Below, piece after piece: positions 47,987 through 58,695 of a DNA stretch of 64,000 bases. The stretch is taken from positions 62,001 through 126,000 of the forward strand of contig NZ_BBDO01000002.1 in NCBI RefSeq assembly GCF_001316285.1, given 5' to 3'. This DNA comes from Vulcanisaeta sp. JCM 16161. Its GTDB lineage: Archaea > Thermoproteota > Thermoprotei > Thermoproteales > Thermocladiaceae. The stretch's first letter is position 1, and each line of letters begins with the position of its first letter. The position numbers and the translations under genes are program-made. The notes under the pieces were generated by a model, which was not told where the DNA came from, did not search any database, and was given only the letters and a program-made list of their open reading frames with translations.

Positions 47987-50357
47987 ATGAGGACACACCT
48001 AATTGCTGGTGGTACATTAGGACTGGTATTGATTATGACATTCATGGCCTTATTATTAAGCACCGCATTAAGCATGGCTAATACTAATTATATTATTGAG
48101 ATACCACCAATAAGTGTGTTTAACGTTACCAATTTATCAAGCAGTACGTCGTTCTCATACTCATACACAAACATGACAGGTGGTGTTACGTACCTACCGC
48201 CGGCCTGGTATTACGCCTATAATTTCAGTGCGACCGCTGGGTCATACATAGACTATAGTGTTTGGAGCACATCACCAATAACACTCTACATACTTACTAA
48301 CCAGCAATTCATGAAATACTTTAACGAGGGAAATCTTAGTGAGTATTTATACTCAATTACTGGTAACAACGTAAGTGGTTATTACCACGTTAATAGAACC
48401 GGGACCTACTACGTAGTCATTGCCAATATTGAATTAAAGCCAGTATTGGTCATGTACGCCATATCACTAACGGGAAAACCAACGCTTAATCAGTGGGGAT
48501 TCCCGGTTGGGATTGCTGATTATGGTATTGCCATTATTAATGGCACGTACTTCGCCTATGAGTATAAAACCAATGAATTCATCGGTGAGGCGAGCATCTA
48601 TAACGCATTTACCAGGAACCGGGCTCATGCCCAACGGGCTATGTCGAACCTGGCAATAACTGGTTCAGCATTCAGTTAAACACAATCCTCGTGGTAAACA
48701 CAGTTAGTGGCTACGTGCAATATTACTGGCTTCAGAACGTGCTTCTCTTTGACTCATTAAATCGCACAGCCCAGGTGGGCGATAATGTGTGGAATAGTTC
48801 ATTAATCAATGCCTCACTAAGCAACAACCTAGTCAGTGGTAATGGAGAGGTTAGTCCCGCAAATACCACGACGGGTAATATAACGGCTTACGCATACTAC
48901 ACGGAAATAACGCAGCAAGCGCGCATGCCATTCACGATATACCTAATAACAAGGACCGGATTAACGAGTAATGACTATCCATGGATCGCCTTCGGCTACT
49001 CATATAATGGCCGGTCAATTACCTGGTTTGACAATGTTACGATAAGGGTGAAGTCTCATCAGCATACATGGAGGTTTCGCCGACAAGCAATGGTGGTGGA
49101 TTAATGAATGATGCTGAGCTAGTAATTGCGGGTCCATGGAATAGCGAATGTACCATGGCTAAGTCATTAAACACCACATTAGCCCTATACTTCGCATGGC
49201 CCTACCCAAGCGATTACTACCTATCGCCAGTACCATCAATGTGGAGCTTTGGGTCGGACACCGCAGAGATAATATTTGATGCCCACGTAATACCGCTTAA
49301 TTATGGAACTATAAACGTCGTTCGTGGTACCGAGGAATTAAGCTTCCTTAATACTTACTTCATACCACTGGCAATTACCAACTCCCTAAATGAATCCACG
49401 GTAATTAACATCTATACCGTGAACTCAACAACCACGTTGACAGAACCACCAATAATTACCGTAGTACCTAATGAATCCAGGTACGTATTCACGAATTACG
49501 TAGTTAATAATTCATATGCTATCTCTAGGAATACCCTGAACCTAACGCTCGAGGGGCCGACCAACGTGTATATTAATTACACACTGCAGTACATGCTCAC
49601 GATTAATGACTTAAGCGGATTGCTTAATGATAAGAGCGGGTGGTATAATTACGATTCTATGATAACACTTAGTGAGCCGGCTATTTATTACCTCGGTAAT
49701 GAAACGAGACTAATATTCAACGCCTACTACATATACCTCACTGGAACTAACCTCTATCATGCGGTGATGAATAACACCGTTAACCTACTAATTGATAGCC
49801 CATATACAGTCATTGTTAATTGGACGAAGCAGTATCAAGTTAGTGTAAGTAGTCCCGTACCTATAACAGTCTCCCTATCAGGATTACAAAACATCAGCGG
49901 ATACTCGGTGGTTACGTGGGTTAACAAAAGTTCTACGTTGATAATTCTCGTGCCTAGGTACTACGTGTTAAGTAATGGAACACGCTTAGTCTACCTGGGC
50001 GGCAATGAGGCTATTACCGTTAATTCGCCCCTAAGCATATCCCTGAGTAACTTCGTACGTCAGTACCTCGTTACGGTATATAGCAAGTACCCGGTAAGTA
50101 TTAATGGCACGTACACAACGAACATGACTGGGTGGCTCTACGGCGGTGAGGTGCTTATGATTAAGCCTAGCACGGTATTTAACGATGGGGTATTCCTAAG
50201 CGAGCCTGGGCTCGTAATCACCGTCAATAGGCCAGTGAGTATAACCGTGGTATGGCACGTCAATTACATGCTCACGGTAATAATGTACGCAATAATGATA
50301 GCGGTAATTTACGCATTAACAATGCCCATAATTAGGAGGAGACACAGTAAGCATTAA
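47987..50357 (+). CDS. Thermopsin-like acid protease (peptidase A5), two frameshifts
   Basis: This secreted acid protease belongs to a family confined to acidophilic archaea. A signal peptide (GLVLIMTFMALLLSTALSMA) precedes the A5 core, with PVGIADYGIAIINGTYFAYE YKTNEFIGEA in frame one. Frame two has TILVVNTVSGYVQYYWLQNV L, FDSLNRTAQVGDNVWN and WIAFGYSYNGRSITWFDNVT . Frame three has GGLMNDAELVIAGPWNSEC. A long C-terminal extension of repeated beta units (for example VTVSSPVPITVSLSG- and PEGF-like patterns) leads to a membrane helix, so the enzyme is probably tethered to the S-layer side. About 787 residues. Breaks lie near 48675 and 49065. Confidence 0.85.
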
Positions 50358-50500
50358 GTATTTTTAGGATCTTGCGTAACTTCTCGGGAAATCGTTATTC
50401 AAAACCCACCATGAGAATAAAGGGATTAGGGAGCAAGGGCTAAGTGAGGTATTAAATGAGAGAGCATCGCTTGAGTTGGGAGTTCGTTATAACCTTCTAT

Positions 50501-50857
50501 TTACAATGCCAGGTGGCCTACGTATTTCAATTTACCACTTACTGGGTCAACCTCTAAACCCAGCGTTTCAAGCGCCGTGACGCCAAGGACCTCTGCATCG
50601 CTAGACTCGCCAAATACCACCTCTATATCACCCTCATAATCCTCATACCTAATTGTGACCAAACCAACGCTCCTCATAACCACCCTACCATCTATGGTCC
50701 TGAACTGCCTGACCCTCCTCGGTTTAATGCCGATCGACGCCAAGGTATCCTTATTAATCCAGGTAAAGACGCTGCCGGTATCCACTATCAATTCCACGTC
50801 TCGACTCGCCCCAGTCTCCGGATTTTTTATTAATACCTTAACCTTCGTAATGCCCAT
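50501..50857 (-). CDS. Retropepsin-like (clan AA) aspartic protease
   Basis: This small 118-residue single-lobe aspartic protease would act as a dimer. The active-site motif is ELIVDTGSVFTWINKDTLAS IG near residue 25, followed by a flap-like strand (RTIDGRVVMRSVGLVTIRYE) and EVLGVTALETLGLEVDPVSG KLKYV, the second conserved hydrophobic-Gly element. Similar stand-alone proteins are common in thermophilic archaea with unknown substrates. It is intact and has no signal peptide, so it works inside the cell. Confidence 0.85.
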   Translation of the reverse strand: MGITKVKVLIKNPETGASRDVELIVDTGSVFTWINKDTLASIGIKPRRVRQFRTIDGRVVMRSVGLVTIRYEDYEGDIEVVFGESSDAEVLGVTALETLGLEVDPVSGKLKYVGHLAL

Positions 50858-50909
50858 TATTCCCTCTAGAAATGAAAATACACGGGCTTAAATGGCTTTT
50901 TATCAATCC

Positions 50910-51991
50910 TCAATCAGCCTTAATCCTAATAAGCCACTTATAAACAGGTTCATTAACATCCTCGACATTATTTGGATTTACATAAATGTCTAAGTGCCCA
51001 TAACCATTAAGTATTACCACATCGCTCGTCAACCCCTTCATTAAGTCCATGTCAACCATCTTCATACTAAATAACCCACTTATGATGGCGGGCATTGGCG
51101 TTTTAACCTCCGTGTACTTAGCCTGAACTGGTCCATTGGCTCTATAAACAGCCTTGTCGGCCAGTATGGGTCTAGCGTAGCCATCACGCAAATACAGCCT
51201 GGGGTGGTGAGTTTTGGGTATGAGTATGGGTTTGCCAACCCCTGGTTATAAACCATGTTCATTAGGTAGTCACTCAACGTCTTAAAACCGGGTTCCGGAC
51301 TTGGCAGCGTTAGGTTGTATAGTGCCTTGAGCCATATCGTATTCACGACATTACCTGGGTATTTGGCACCCGCTAGGATTGAGGGAACTGCGTATAATTT
51401 ACTCGCCCTTAATTCATCAATATTGCGTACAGGTAATGCCTGAGTTACAGAGGACCTTATTGGCGCACCATCCAGCAACACTATTGCCCTCACATCGTTT
51501 GGGTAAGCCGTTACATAGTTAATTGAGGCGATACCGCCAAAGCTTTCCCCAATTAGTATGACCTCATCCTTACCAGTAACCTCCTTAATCATATTAATGG
51601 CTTCTTTAATATCACTTAACCACGCATCCCAACCCCAATCAACCATGAATGATAGGTCCTTAATTTCCGGAAGTACAAAGTGTGTCCTGTAGTCAATGGT
51701 GTAAACCAAGTAACCCCGTCTCGCTAGGTATATGGGTATCATGGAGTCCGGCATTGCGGGCTCTATTGGTTGTATTCCATGCCACGAAACATGTATTAAC
51801 TGCTCCCCATGTGACGTCATGCCCGGCAGTATCAACACTGGGTATGGATAAGTCACGTCCTCACCCCTAACCTCCCTAAGGGCAATGTGATTGAAGAAAC
51901 CACCGGGTGAGCGTTCCGTAATCCAAACCCTCTCGGTAAGGTCCGGAAATTCCTTAATGCCTCCCTCCCAGGTTAGTTTCCAACGCTGCAT
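50910..51991 (-). CDS. Alpha/beta hydrolase, lipase/PHB-like, one frameshift
   Basis: This soluble alpha/beta-fold hydrolase has about 360 residues. VLILPGMTSHGEQLIHVSWH is the oxyanion-hole strand, and VILIGESFGGIASINYVTAY carries the nucleophile Ser in GESFGG. DAWLSDIKEAINMIKEVTGK is the preceding helix. The frame shifts near 51160; the second part has MPAIISGLFSMKMVDMDLMK and DVVILNGYGHLDIYVNPNNV E, where GYGHLD gives the catalytic His and the nearby acid. It may be a carboxylesterase acting on large or lipid esters. The gene is divergent from the FAD-linked oxidase. Confidence 0.78.
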
Positions 51992-52092
51992 ACTTGGTAA
52001 TGTCTTATTTTACGATTTATTGTTTGTGTTTATATGGAGAATATATTTTATATAGTGCTATAGCATTAATTTATATTTATCGCATATTAATT

Positions 52093-53468
52093 GTGGAGTT
52101 AGCAAAGTTCCTTAGGGATGTTGAGGAATTGATTGGAAAGGATAACGTAATTAAGAGGGAAAATGAATTATCCATGTATAGGAGGGATTGGTGGTCAATA
52201 CTCATGCTTAAGGAAGTCCTTGGGCATAGCTTGATTCGCCACCAGCCGTTATTAGGCCTGGTAGTATTAACGATGTAATTAATGTTGTTAAGCTCGCCAA
52301 TAAGTATGGCATATGCCTTGTTCCATATGGCGGTGGGTCTAGCGTTGTTGGTGGTGCTTATCACAATGGTTGTGTTGTTATCGATATGAGCAGGTTAAAT
52401 AAAATCCTAGACTTTAGTGAGGAGGACCTAACGATAATCGTTGAAGCCGGTGCTAGGGTGATTGATGTGGAGAGGTGGCTTAATGAGAGGGGTTATACCC
52501 TGGATTATCATCCGCAATCCTTTCAATTGCTCACAATAGGCGGCGCAATAGCCCATGGAGGCACAGGCTCGCATAGTATGAGCAATATTGATGAATTAGT
52601 ATTGTCACTTGACGTTGTGTTACCCAATGGTGAATTAGTAACGATAGGCCCTAGGGTGTTCATTAGGACGGCTTGGCCTGACCTAAGAGGTTTATTCATA
52701 GGCTCCGATGGCGCGCTCGGCATAATCGTTAGAGCAATGCTTAAGGTTAGACCACTGGCTAATTACTACGTTGACTTAGCCTACGTATTTAATGACATTG
52801 AGAAAGCGGTCCGCTTTGCCCGTGATCTTGTAATTAATGTGCCTGGTCCGCATAGGGTCGTTATTCATGATAGGGAGAGCAGTAGGTTAATGGTTGGTGA
52901 GGATGGGGTCATAGCCCTGATAAGGATTAGGTGGTATAACGAGGATTTCGTTAATATAATGAGCAGTGTAACCAATAAATTAGCCATTAAATACGGTGCG
53001 ACTAGTGTGGAGTCTGGATTGGTTAAGAGATGGAGGGACGTCTTTGCCAGGGGTTATAAATCTCAGTTACTTATGCTTGCTCAATCAGGTCTTTGGGTTG
53101 ATACTATCGACATGGCAACTACATGGAGTAGGTTAGTCAAGCTTCATAATGAGTTAGTGAGTAGGCTTGGTTCTATTGATGGTGTTTATCACGTACTCTC
53201 GAGGATAACCCACCTATATTTAAACGGTGCGTCTCTCTATAGTGTTATTGTATTTAGGCAGGATGAAGATTTATACTGGAAGATTTGGAGAGAGGCGTTT
53301 AATGTGGCTAATGGTATTGGCGCAACCATAAGCCACCATCATGACACGGGCCTTTTAAAGAGGGATTTCGTGAAGGTTGAGATGGGAAATCAATGGGGTT
53401 TATTGAGAAGTATTAAGGGATTGCTTGACGGAAATAATATAATGAATAGGGGTAAGCTGGTTTGGTGA
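52093..53468 (+). CDS. FAD-linked oxidase, alkyl-DHAP-synthase/glycolate-oxidase type, one frameshift
   Basis: This flavoprotein of the VAO/PCMH fold has about 458 residues. After the start GTG 52093 (VELAKFLRDVEELIG), a shift near 52245 leads to VIRPGSINDVINVVKLANKY G and the FAD-binding loop VPYGGGSSVVGGAY. It continues TIGGAIAHGGTGSHSMSNID, GSDGALGIIVRAMLKVRPL and, at the C terminus, ISHHHDTGLLKRDFVKVEMG with the HHH motif of alkyl-dihydroxyacetone-phosphate synthases and IMNRGKL. Both alkyl-DHAP synthase-like and 2-hydroxyacid oxidase functions are possible. The stop overlaps the crotonase gene by 7 nt, so they share a transcript. Confidence 0.82.
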
Positions 53469-54247
53469 GTTGGATGGGGGATTATAAGAATATTATTGTT
53501 GAGGAGAGGGGCCGCGTCTTTATAGTTACTATTAATAGGCCTGAACGTAGGAACGCCATTGACGCCGACACGGCCGAGGAGCTTTATAAGGCCTGGACCT
53601 ACTTCGATAAGAACCCTAACCTTTACGTTGGCGTGATAAGTGGGGCCGGCGGTAACTTTAGCTCTGGAGCTGATCTCTACGACATTGATAGGCTAATAAA
53701 TAGGGTGACCAATCCAGAGGGGCCGCTTGGCTTCACTAGGCTTAGGCTTTCTAAGCCCGTTATAGCCGCGATTGGTGGTTACTGCGTAGCTGGTGGCTTG
53801 GAAATTGCCCTATGGCTGATATTCGGGTTGCCGATAAAACCGCTAAGTTCGGTTTCCTGGAGAGGAGGTTTGGCGTTCCTCTTGTGGACGGTGGTACCAG
53901 AGACTTGCCAGGATTATTGGGCTTGGTAGGGCGTTGGATTTAATACTGACTGGGCGGTTAATAAGTGCTGAGGAGGCATATCAGTGGGGTTTGGTTAATT
54001 ACTTGGTTGATGAGGGCAAAGCCTTGATAAGGCTGTCGAGATCGCTGAATTAATAAGTAGGTATCCTCAGGAAACCCTTAGAAATGATAGACTCGCTGTG
54101 TACGAAGGACTGGGTAAACCGTTGAATGAGGGCTTAATAATCGAGATGAATTATGGGTTGAAGTCGATACAGATTGGTGAAATATACGATGGCGTGAGGC
54201 AGTTTAAGGGTGGGGCAGGAAGACATGGCGATTTGAATATTAGATAG
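53462..54247 (+). CDS. Enoyl-CoA hydratase/isomerase (crotonase), two or three frameshifts
   Basis: This CoA-thioester enzyme has about 260 residues. [20 protein letters not shown] and [17 protein letters not shown] form the first oxyanion-hole motif. [19 protein letters not shown] is the second and contains the FxxG-like helix. Past the first stop (near 53840), shifted frames give [20 protein letters not shown] and [19 protein letters not shown], then [16 protein letters not shown] and the helical C terminus. It completes the hydration step after the acyl-CoA dehydrogenases at 12.8-15.1 kb if their substrates match, although the loci are far apart. Confidence 0.85.
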
Positions 54248-54259
54248 TAGTAAGATTTA

Positions 54260-54292
54260 TTAACTTAGTAACTAATTAACTTAGTAACTATG
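54260..54292 (+). repeat. Tandem 15-nt repeat/operator before vapB
   Basis: TTAACTTAGTAACTA occurs at 54260-54274 and again at 54276-54290, a period of 16 nt. Each copy contains the palindrome TTAGTAACTA(A/T). A TATA-like TTTATTAAC (54257-54265) lies 27 nt before the start, so the repeats cover the transcription start of a leaderless vapB. The arrangement suits autorepression by the antitoxin. Confidence 0.6.
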
Positions 54293-54526
54293 AAAGTAAA
54301 AATTACTAGGAATTTTCAAGTAACGATACCAGTTGAGATAAGGGAAAGGCTTGGTATAAGGATTGGTGATTATGTGGATATTACTTATGATGAGAAGGAG
54401 GGGGTCATCATCATAAGGCCCTACCGTAGGAAATGGACGACCTATGAATTAGGAAGGAAATTGACGCCTGAGGATATTGAGGAAGTAATTAGAGAGGTGA
54501 GCAATGAAGTCACAGGTAATTATTGA
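54290..54526 (+). CDS. vapB: VapB/AbrB-type antitoxin
   Basis: This 78-residue SpoVT/AbrB-fold DNA-binding protein has the family start MKVKITRNFQVTIPVEIRER L and IGDYVDITYDEKEGVIIIRP for the swapped-hairpin barrel. The C-terminal part (WTTYELGRKLTPEDIEEVIR E) is the segment that usually wraps the toxin. It overlaps the VapC gene by 23 nt. It probably neutralises VapC and represses its own promoter through the tandem repeats at 54260-54292. Confidence 0.88.
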   Translation: MKVKITRNFQVTIPVEIRERLGIRIGDYVDITYDEKEGVIIIRPYRRKWTTYELGRKLTPEDIEEVIREVSNEVTGNY

Positions 54527-54902
54527 TACCAATGTTTTGGTTTATGCAACATTTAAGGATAGTGAATATCATGCCGAGTCATATGATATCCTGCAAAGGA
54601 GTAATGTCGTAATACCTCACATTGTTCTTTACGAATATATGTGGGTATTGTTGAAGCTGACCGGTGATTTAGGGATTGTTAAAGTAAAATTGAATGAATT
54701 AAGGGACTTCGTTATTCTCCACGAGGATTTAGATACGATTTATAACGGCTTAATTTTAATGGAGCAGGACAAGGCCTCATCTACTATGCTGAATGACTAC
54801 ATAATACTATCAGTGGCACTGAGGAGGAGTGCTTACCTAGCCACTTATGACCAAAAACTAAGGAAGATAGCCAATAAGCATGGAGTAATGGTAATACCAT
54901 AG
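54504..54902 (+). CDS. vapC: VapC-type PIN-domain toxin
   Basis: This 132-residue ribonuclease of the PIN family begins VIIDTNVLVYATFKD with Asp8 as the first acidic ligand. VVIPHIVLYEYMWVL carries the conserved Glu, and SSTMLNDYIILSVALRRSAY LATYDQKL has the Asp residues of the C-terminal part of the active site. It cleaves RNA, in the best studied cases tRNA or rRNA. The start lies inside the antitoxin gene, the usual arrangement of vapBC pairs. Confidence 0.88.
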   Translation: MKSQVIIDTNVLVYATFKDSEYHAESYDILQRSNVVIPHIVLYEYMWVLLKLTGDLGIVKVKLNELRDFVILHEDLDTIYNGLILMEQDKASSTMLNDYIILSVALRRSAYLATYDQKLRKIANKHGVMVIP

Positions 54903-54926
54903 GCCTTAAACGGCTTCGCCCCTAAA

Positions 54927-55310
54927 TTAATGCCTGATTATTTTACGTATATAATGACCAATTAATCCGCCAAGCCCTGATAATGCGAGGGCTATTAACA
55001 ACGTTATTATTAGGAGTATTATTAAGCCGATGATGTTATATGGTAATCCGATTATTGCAGCGGTTACCTCACCATCATATATCGCGTATGGATTCATGAA
55101 AATACTAAATAGGACACCTGTTAACCCGGACACGCCTGTGCAGATGAACGCTGATGATGCCTTATTGGAGTTTAGGACGTAACCGATTATTAACCCTAGC
55201 GCAGCCATTAATAACCAATAACCCGCATATGCTAATGCAAATGAAATAACTAGGTTAATGATGAACAGGGTCCAGAAACGAGCCGTATAACTTAAGGCCA
55301 TGCCCATCAC
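54927..55310 (-). CDS. Small membrane protein coupled to penicillin acylase
   Basis: This 127-residue protein has about four membrane helices (FWTLFIINLVISFALAYAGY, LLMAALGLIIGYVL, SAFICTGVSGLTGVLFSIFM and IIGLIILLIITLLIALALSG). Its ATG overlaps the stop of the penicillin acylase gene by 4 nt, so it is translated with it. I recognise no family. It could anchor or export the acylase, but this is only suggested by the overlap. Confidence 0.55.
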   Translation of the reverse strand: MMGMALSYTARFWTLFIINLVISFALAYAGYWLLMAALGLIIGYVLNSNKASSAFICTGVSGLTGVLFSIFMNPYAIYDGEVTAAIIGLPYNIIGLIILLIITLLIALALSGLGGLIGHYIRKIIRH

Positions 55311-57909
55311 CCTGGCAACGATACGTTCGGTAGATATAGGTAGTAGAAGTATTGCGGTAAGCCAGGCGGTATTAACGTGTAGTATTGACCAACGAGCCAG
55401 TACTCAGTCGTATCGTTATAAAACGGGCTTAGTGGATTCTCCGAAATACCACCTGGGTAAACACCAACGCCAGTGAGTGGATTTGCCATGTCAACTATCT
55501 GGCGCCAGCTCGGTCCTTCATTAGATATTAGGCCGTAGGCCGCATTAATGGTATTGCAATCACCAGGTGCTGGGAATGGACCAACGGACAACGCGTTTAT
55601 ACCGAAGAAGCTTATTAACTCCCTGTAATGTACCCTTCCCCAGTACCAAGTTGATGGGTTTGGACCGAGTTCATGCGTTAACTCCGTTATTGTTTGGTTG
55701 AAGGCTAGGAGCATGACGATCGTGGCGTTCCTTTCCTGACCCGTTAATGGATCATTAAACCACTGAATGTTTGGGTAATTATTAGTCCAATTTGCTAGGT
55801 CCAGCACTAATGGTCCATGGAATGCCGCGTCTGGGCCTAGGAATAGTGAGAACTGGCCTAATCCGTCGGCTGGCGTTATGTTATAGTACTGGAACCAGGG
55901 CATGAAGGTATCGTTCAAGTAATTCCAAAGCCAGAAGTAGTATATCGTTGCTGCGGCGGAGTTGGTCGTGAAGTCACCATTCCAATTCTTCAATAATTCA
56001 TAGGCCTCAACCTCAATTGGCGTTAATTGGCTTAGGTGCGTAGATAATGCATTGAGTAGTGGTGGTAGGAATAAGTTGGTGGAGTAATCATGTACATTGA
56101 GTTGTATTGCCTCCATGGACGCATAGGTTATATTGCCCTCACCCTCAAACTGCGATAGTAATGTATAAATTTCATCAGCCTGAAGCCGCTTTCGAATACC
56201 CAACCAACGTAGTATGGGTAGTTTGGTGATACGAGTACTTCATTAGCTGATAATGCGAAGTGCGAGGGCGGATTTAGTACGTAGGGCTGGTATTGAGTCG
56301 GTATGAAGCCGACCCAGTCATATGACCATTACCAAGCATGACGGCCCTTGGGTCACCGCCCATGACTATTGGGTATAATCCCCAGGCGAATATTCCGATG
56401 TTGCCGTACCTATCGGCATATGCAAAGTTCTGAATACCAACCTTGAAGTAGGATAATGCGTTGAGGAAGTCTGAGAGGTTTCTAGCTATGTCGAAGTATA
56501 GGAACGTCGCAACCTCATCTGTTGGGTACATCCCAGTCCAATTCATAACTATAATTACATTACTGTAATTTGCAATTACCACGCCATTGCGCGCAAGGTA
56601 GACATTATATGGCACATAACCAACACCCTTAACATAAATCTCCTCGTGAATAACCTCAAAGGGTAACCAGGAACCGTCATAGTAGTACTCGCCTGGGTGA
56701 TCTGGCTTGTGACCTCCACGTAATAATAAACCACCTGAGGCTCTGCATCCGTGGCGCCCCAGGCAATGTATGGATTATGACCGAGTATTACACCAGGCAC
56801 CCCCGGAAAGTCAACACCAACGACGTTCATGCCAGGCCCAACCAATTGGAACCCAATCCATATGATGGTACCGTGGTTGTTAAGTGAGGGTCATTTGCCA
56901 GAAATGCCTGCCCATTTGGCGATACGGCCACCCAATTATTACTACCTTCATCGGTTAAGCCCACGACCAAATGCTCGAATGGATTTATGCCAGGTAGGAA
57001 CTTACTAACTAATGAATCCCTAAACGCAGTATCACCCTCAACATAGAACTTTATCGCCTCATCAATTGCATCAAGGAGCTCCTGCTTCGTAACACCAGGG
57101 GGTAGTGGATTTAATGAGTATAGATTCAAGTATTTCATGTTACCCGTGGTGTTATAAATACCTGGGTTCCATTCCTCAGGGTATACGGGATACTGAATTG
57201 ATGATGGGTACGCAGGATAGAACGCATAAATAACCTGCGGCGGCATTTTAAGGAGAGCTACCGTGAATGCCAATGGATCAGCCGTACCACTCAAAGACCA
57301 TGTAAGCAATTGCTGTATAGCGAAGGTGTCCTCCATGGTCCATGGCGGCGGTTTAAAACCAAGCACCTTAAATATTATTGGCGTCCTACGTGGAGTTAGC
57401 GAATCAACGTAGGCATTCACACCAAGCGTATAGTAATACAGCGCTTCATAGATAAAGCTTGACCTATTCAACGAATTCGCTATTTCCACGGTAACCTGCG
57501 GCGTTAATAGTGTTCTGAAGAACTCGTCACTAGGCAATACCGAGGGACCTACTATTGATGATAGATTACCCATACTCATCATCGCCATGAAGTACATTTG
57601 GGCAAGCCTATACTCAGCCGTTAGGTAACCCTCCTCATAAAACACGGCCCAGGTCTCGTTAGATGCGATTCTAATGAAACCATCAGGAGTGACGCAAACA
57701 ATAACAGCCGCGGAACTACCATTAAGCGTTAAAACACCACTATGACAACCAACACCGGAGGGAGGAGGAACACTACTCCAAACACCAGTACCCGGATTAA
57801 GAACCTGCCCAAGCGGCGCCATAATACTAATAGGAATACTCAACAAAACAACAAGCAAAACCAAACCAACCAAAGCCAAACCCAACCTCACATAAACTGA
57901 GACAGCCAT
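55307..57909 (-). CDS. Penicillin acylase (N-terminal nucleophile hydrolase), three frameshifts
   Basis: This secreted amidohydrolase related to penicillin G and acyl-homoserine-lactone acylases has about 860 residues. A signal helix (LGLALVGLVLLVVLLSIPIS) is followed by the alpha chain (WAVFYEEGYLTAEYRLAQMY F). The autocatalytic junction is DEGSNNWVAVS, where Ser becomes the new N terminus, with FLANDPHLTTTVPS after it. The beta chain continues in three more frames (VGVDFPGVPGVILGHNPYIA WG; FAYADRYGNIGIFAWG; then FYNDTTEYWLVGQYYTLIPP). Breaks lie near 56840, 56600 and 56240. I choose ATG 57909 because a TATA element lies about 29 nt before it. Confidence 0.88.
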
Positions 57910-57951
57910 ACAATGCTGCAATAAATAATTAAACTTATAAAATCAGAAACC

Positions 57952-57975
57952 TTATAATTTATATATAAATTATAA
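57952..57975. promoter_or_regulatory. 24-bp perfect palindrome upstream of penicillin acylase
   Basis: A perfect AT-only palindrome (TTATAATTTATA and its complement) is centred at 57963/57964. It lies just upstream of the predicted TATA element (about 57934-57942) for start 57909. This is the location used by archaeal activators or for a tandem TATA box. The simple composition weakens the case. Confidence 0.4.
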
Positions 57976-58011
57976 TGCAGTTTATTTGATAAATAGATTG
58001 AAAAATCTTTA

Positions 58012-58340
58012 TCAGTAAAATTCGCCTAAATTCTGTTTTGCCTTAATATTCTTGTTAATCATATCCTCAGCACCAGTCCTTCTACCTATTAATGCTTCCC
58101 TGAAGTACTTAGTAACTACCTGCTTTGCATGTTCCAATGATAATCTACCCTTTAGTAATTCAGTGTTACTTAGGTATTTTATTGTTGTGCCAAGTACTAT
58201 TGTTAATGCGAAGACGTCACTACCAAGTTGTCTTGCATTGATTATAATGTCTAATTCACGGTATCTCTTATCGACGCATTGAGTCTCCCTGCCTTTACTG
58301 ACGTGATTATCAATGATTATTAATCCATCATCCCCAACAT
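58012..58340 (-). CDS. Hypothetical protein, 5' end frameshifted
   Basis: This reading frame is open for about 105 codons but has no start codon in frame. Adding one G to the run at 58330-58336 joins ATG 58340 (MLG) to DDGLIIIDNHVSKGRETQC and then LDIIINARQLGSDVFALTIV, TELLKGRLSLEHAKQVVTKY and EDMINKNIKAKQNLGEFY, ending at 58012. The protein is mostly helical and charged. I do not recognise it. Codon use resembles the neighbours, whereas the plus-strand frame over the same bases looks like noise. Confidence 0.4.
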
Positions 58341-58385
58341 AACCGCAGTACTTATTATATGCCTATTACAATTACATGAGCAGTA

Positions 58386-58619
58386 ATGCTAGCTGATAAG
58401 TTCGTAAGTGGTTATTATGCTTATGATTACCCAATAACCGTGGAGCAATTAAGGGAAATGGGACTTAAGGTATCGACAGACGTACCGCCTGAGGTTTATG
58501 AATTAATGGCGCTATACCCACAGGCCAGGGCGAATAGACCCGGAATCGAGTATTTACCATACCCAATGGTGCCAAGGCCTATAACAAGGGAGGCGAGGAG
58601 TGAGGTGTTATTTCCATAA
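58386..58619 (+). pseudogene. C-terminal remnant resembling SDH-type Clp-fold serine proteinase
   Basis: This 77-residue frame reads MLADKFVSGYYAYDYPITVE QLREMGLKVSTDVPPEVYEL MALYPQ and IEYLPYPMVPRP. This looks like the last part of archaeal SDH-family membrane-linked serine proteinases, in which a YDYPIT-E-LGLPVST-PEEVYELM-YPQ pattern closes the protein. The catalytic domain is not encoded upstream in any frame, because that stretch is occupied by another gene on the minus strand and by stops. I treat it as a truncated remnant. It may still be expressed as a small protein. Confidence 0.4.
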
Positions 58620-58695
58620 GCAGTACCTGGACAAAGGATTTAAAAATAATGAGAAGAAAATAATATTTAATTTGAATTTTATGGTTACATGCCAT

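Noticed and set aside
50358..50500. Gene remnant between thermopsin-like and retropepsin-like genes
   Set aside because: Short codon-like stretches appear but no frame is long or recognisable enough to support a call.
58100..58118. Third copy of the TTAGTAACTA motif
   Set aside because: It lies within a coding frame, is not near a start codon, and is probably chance.
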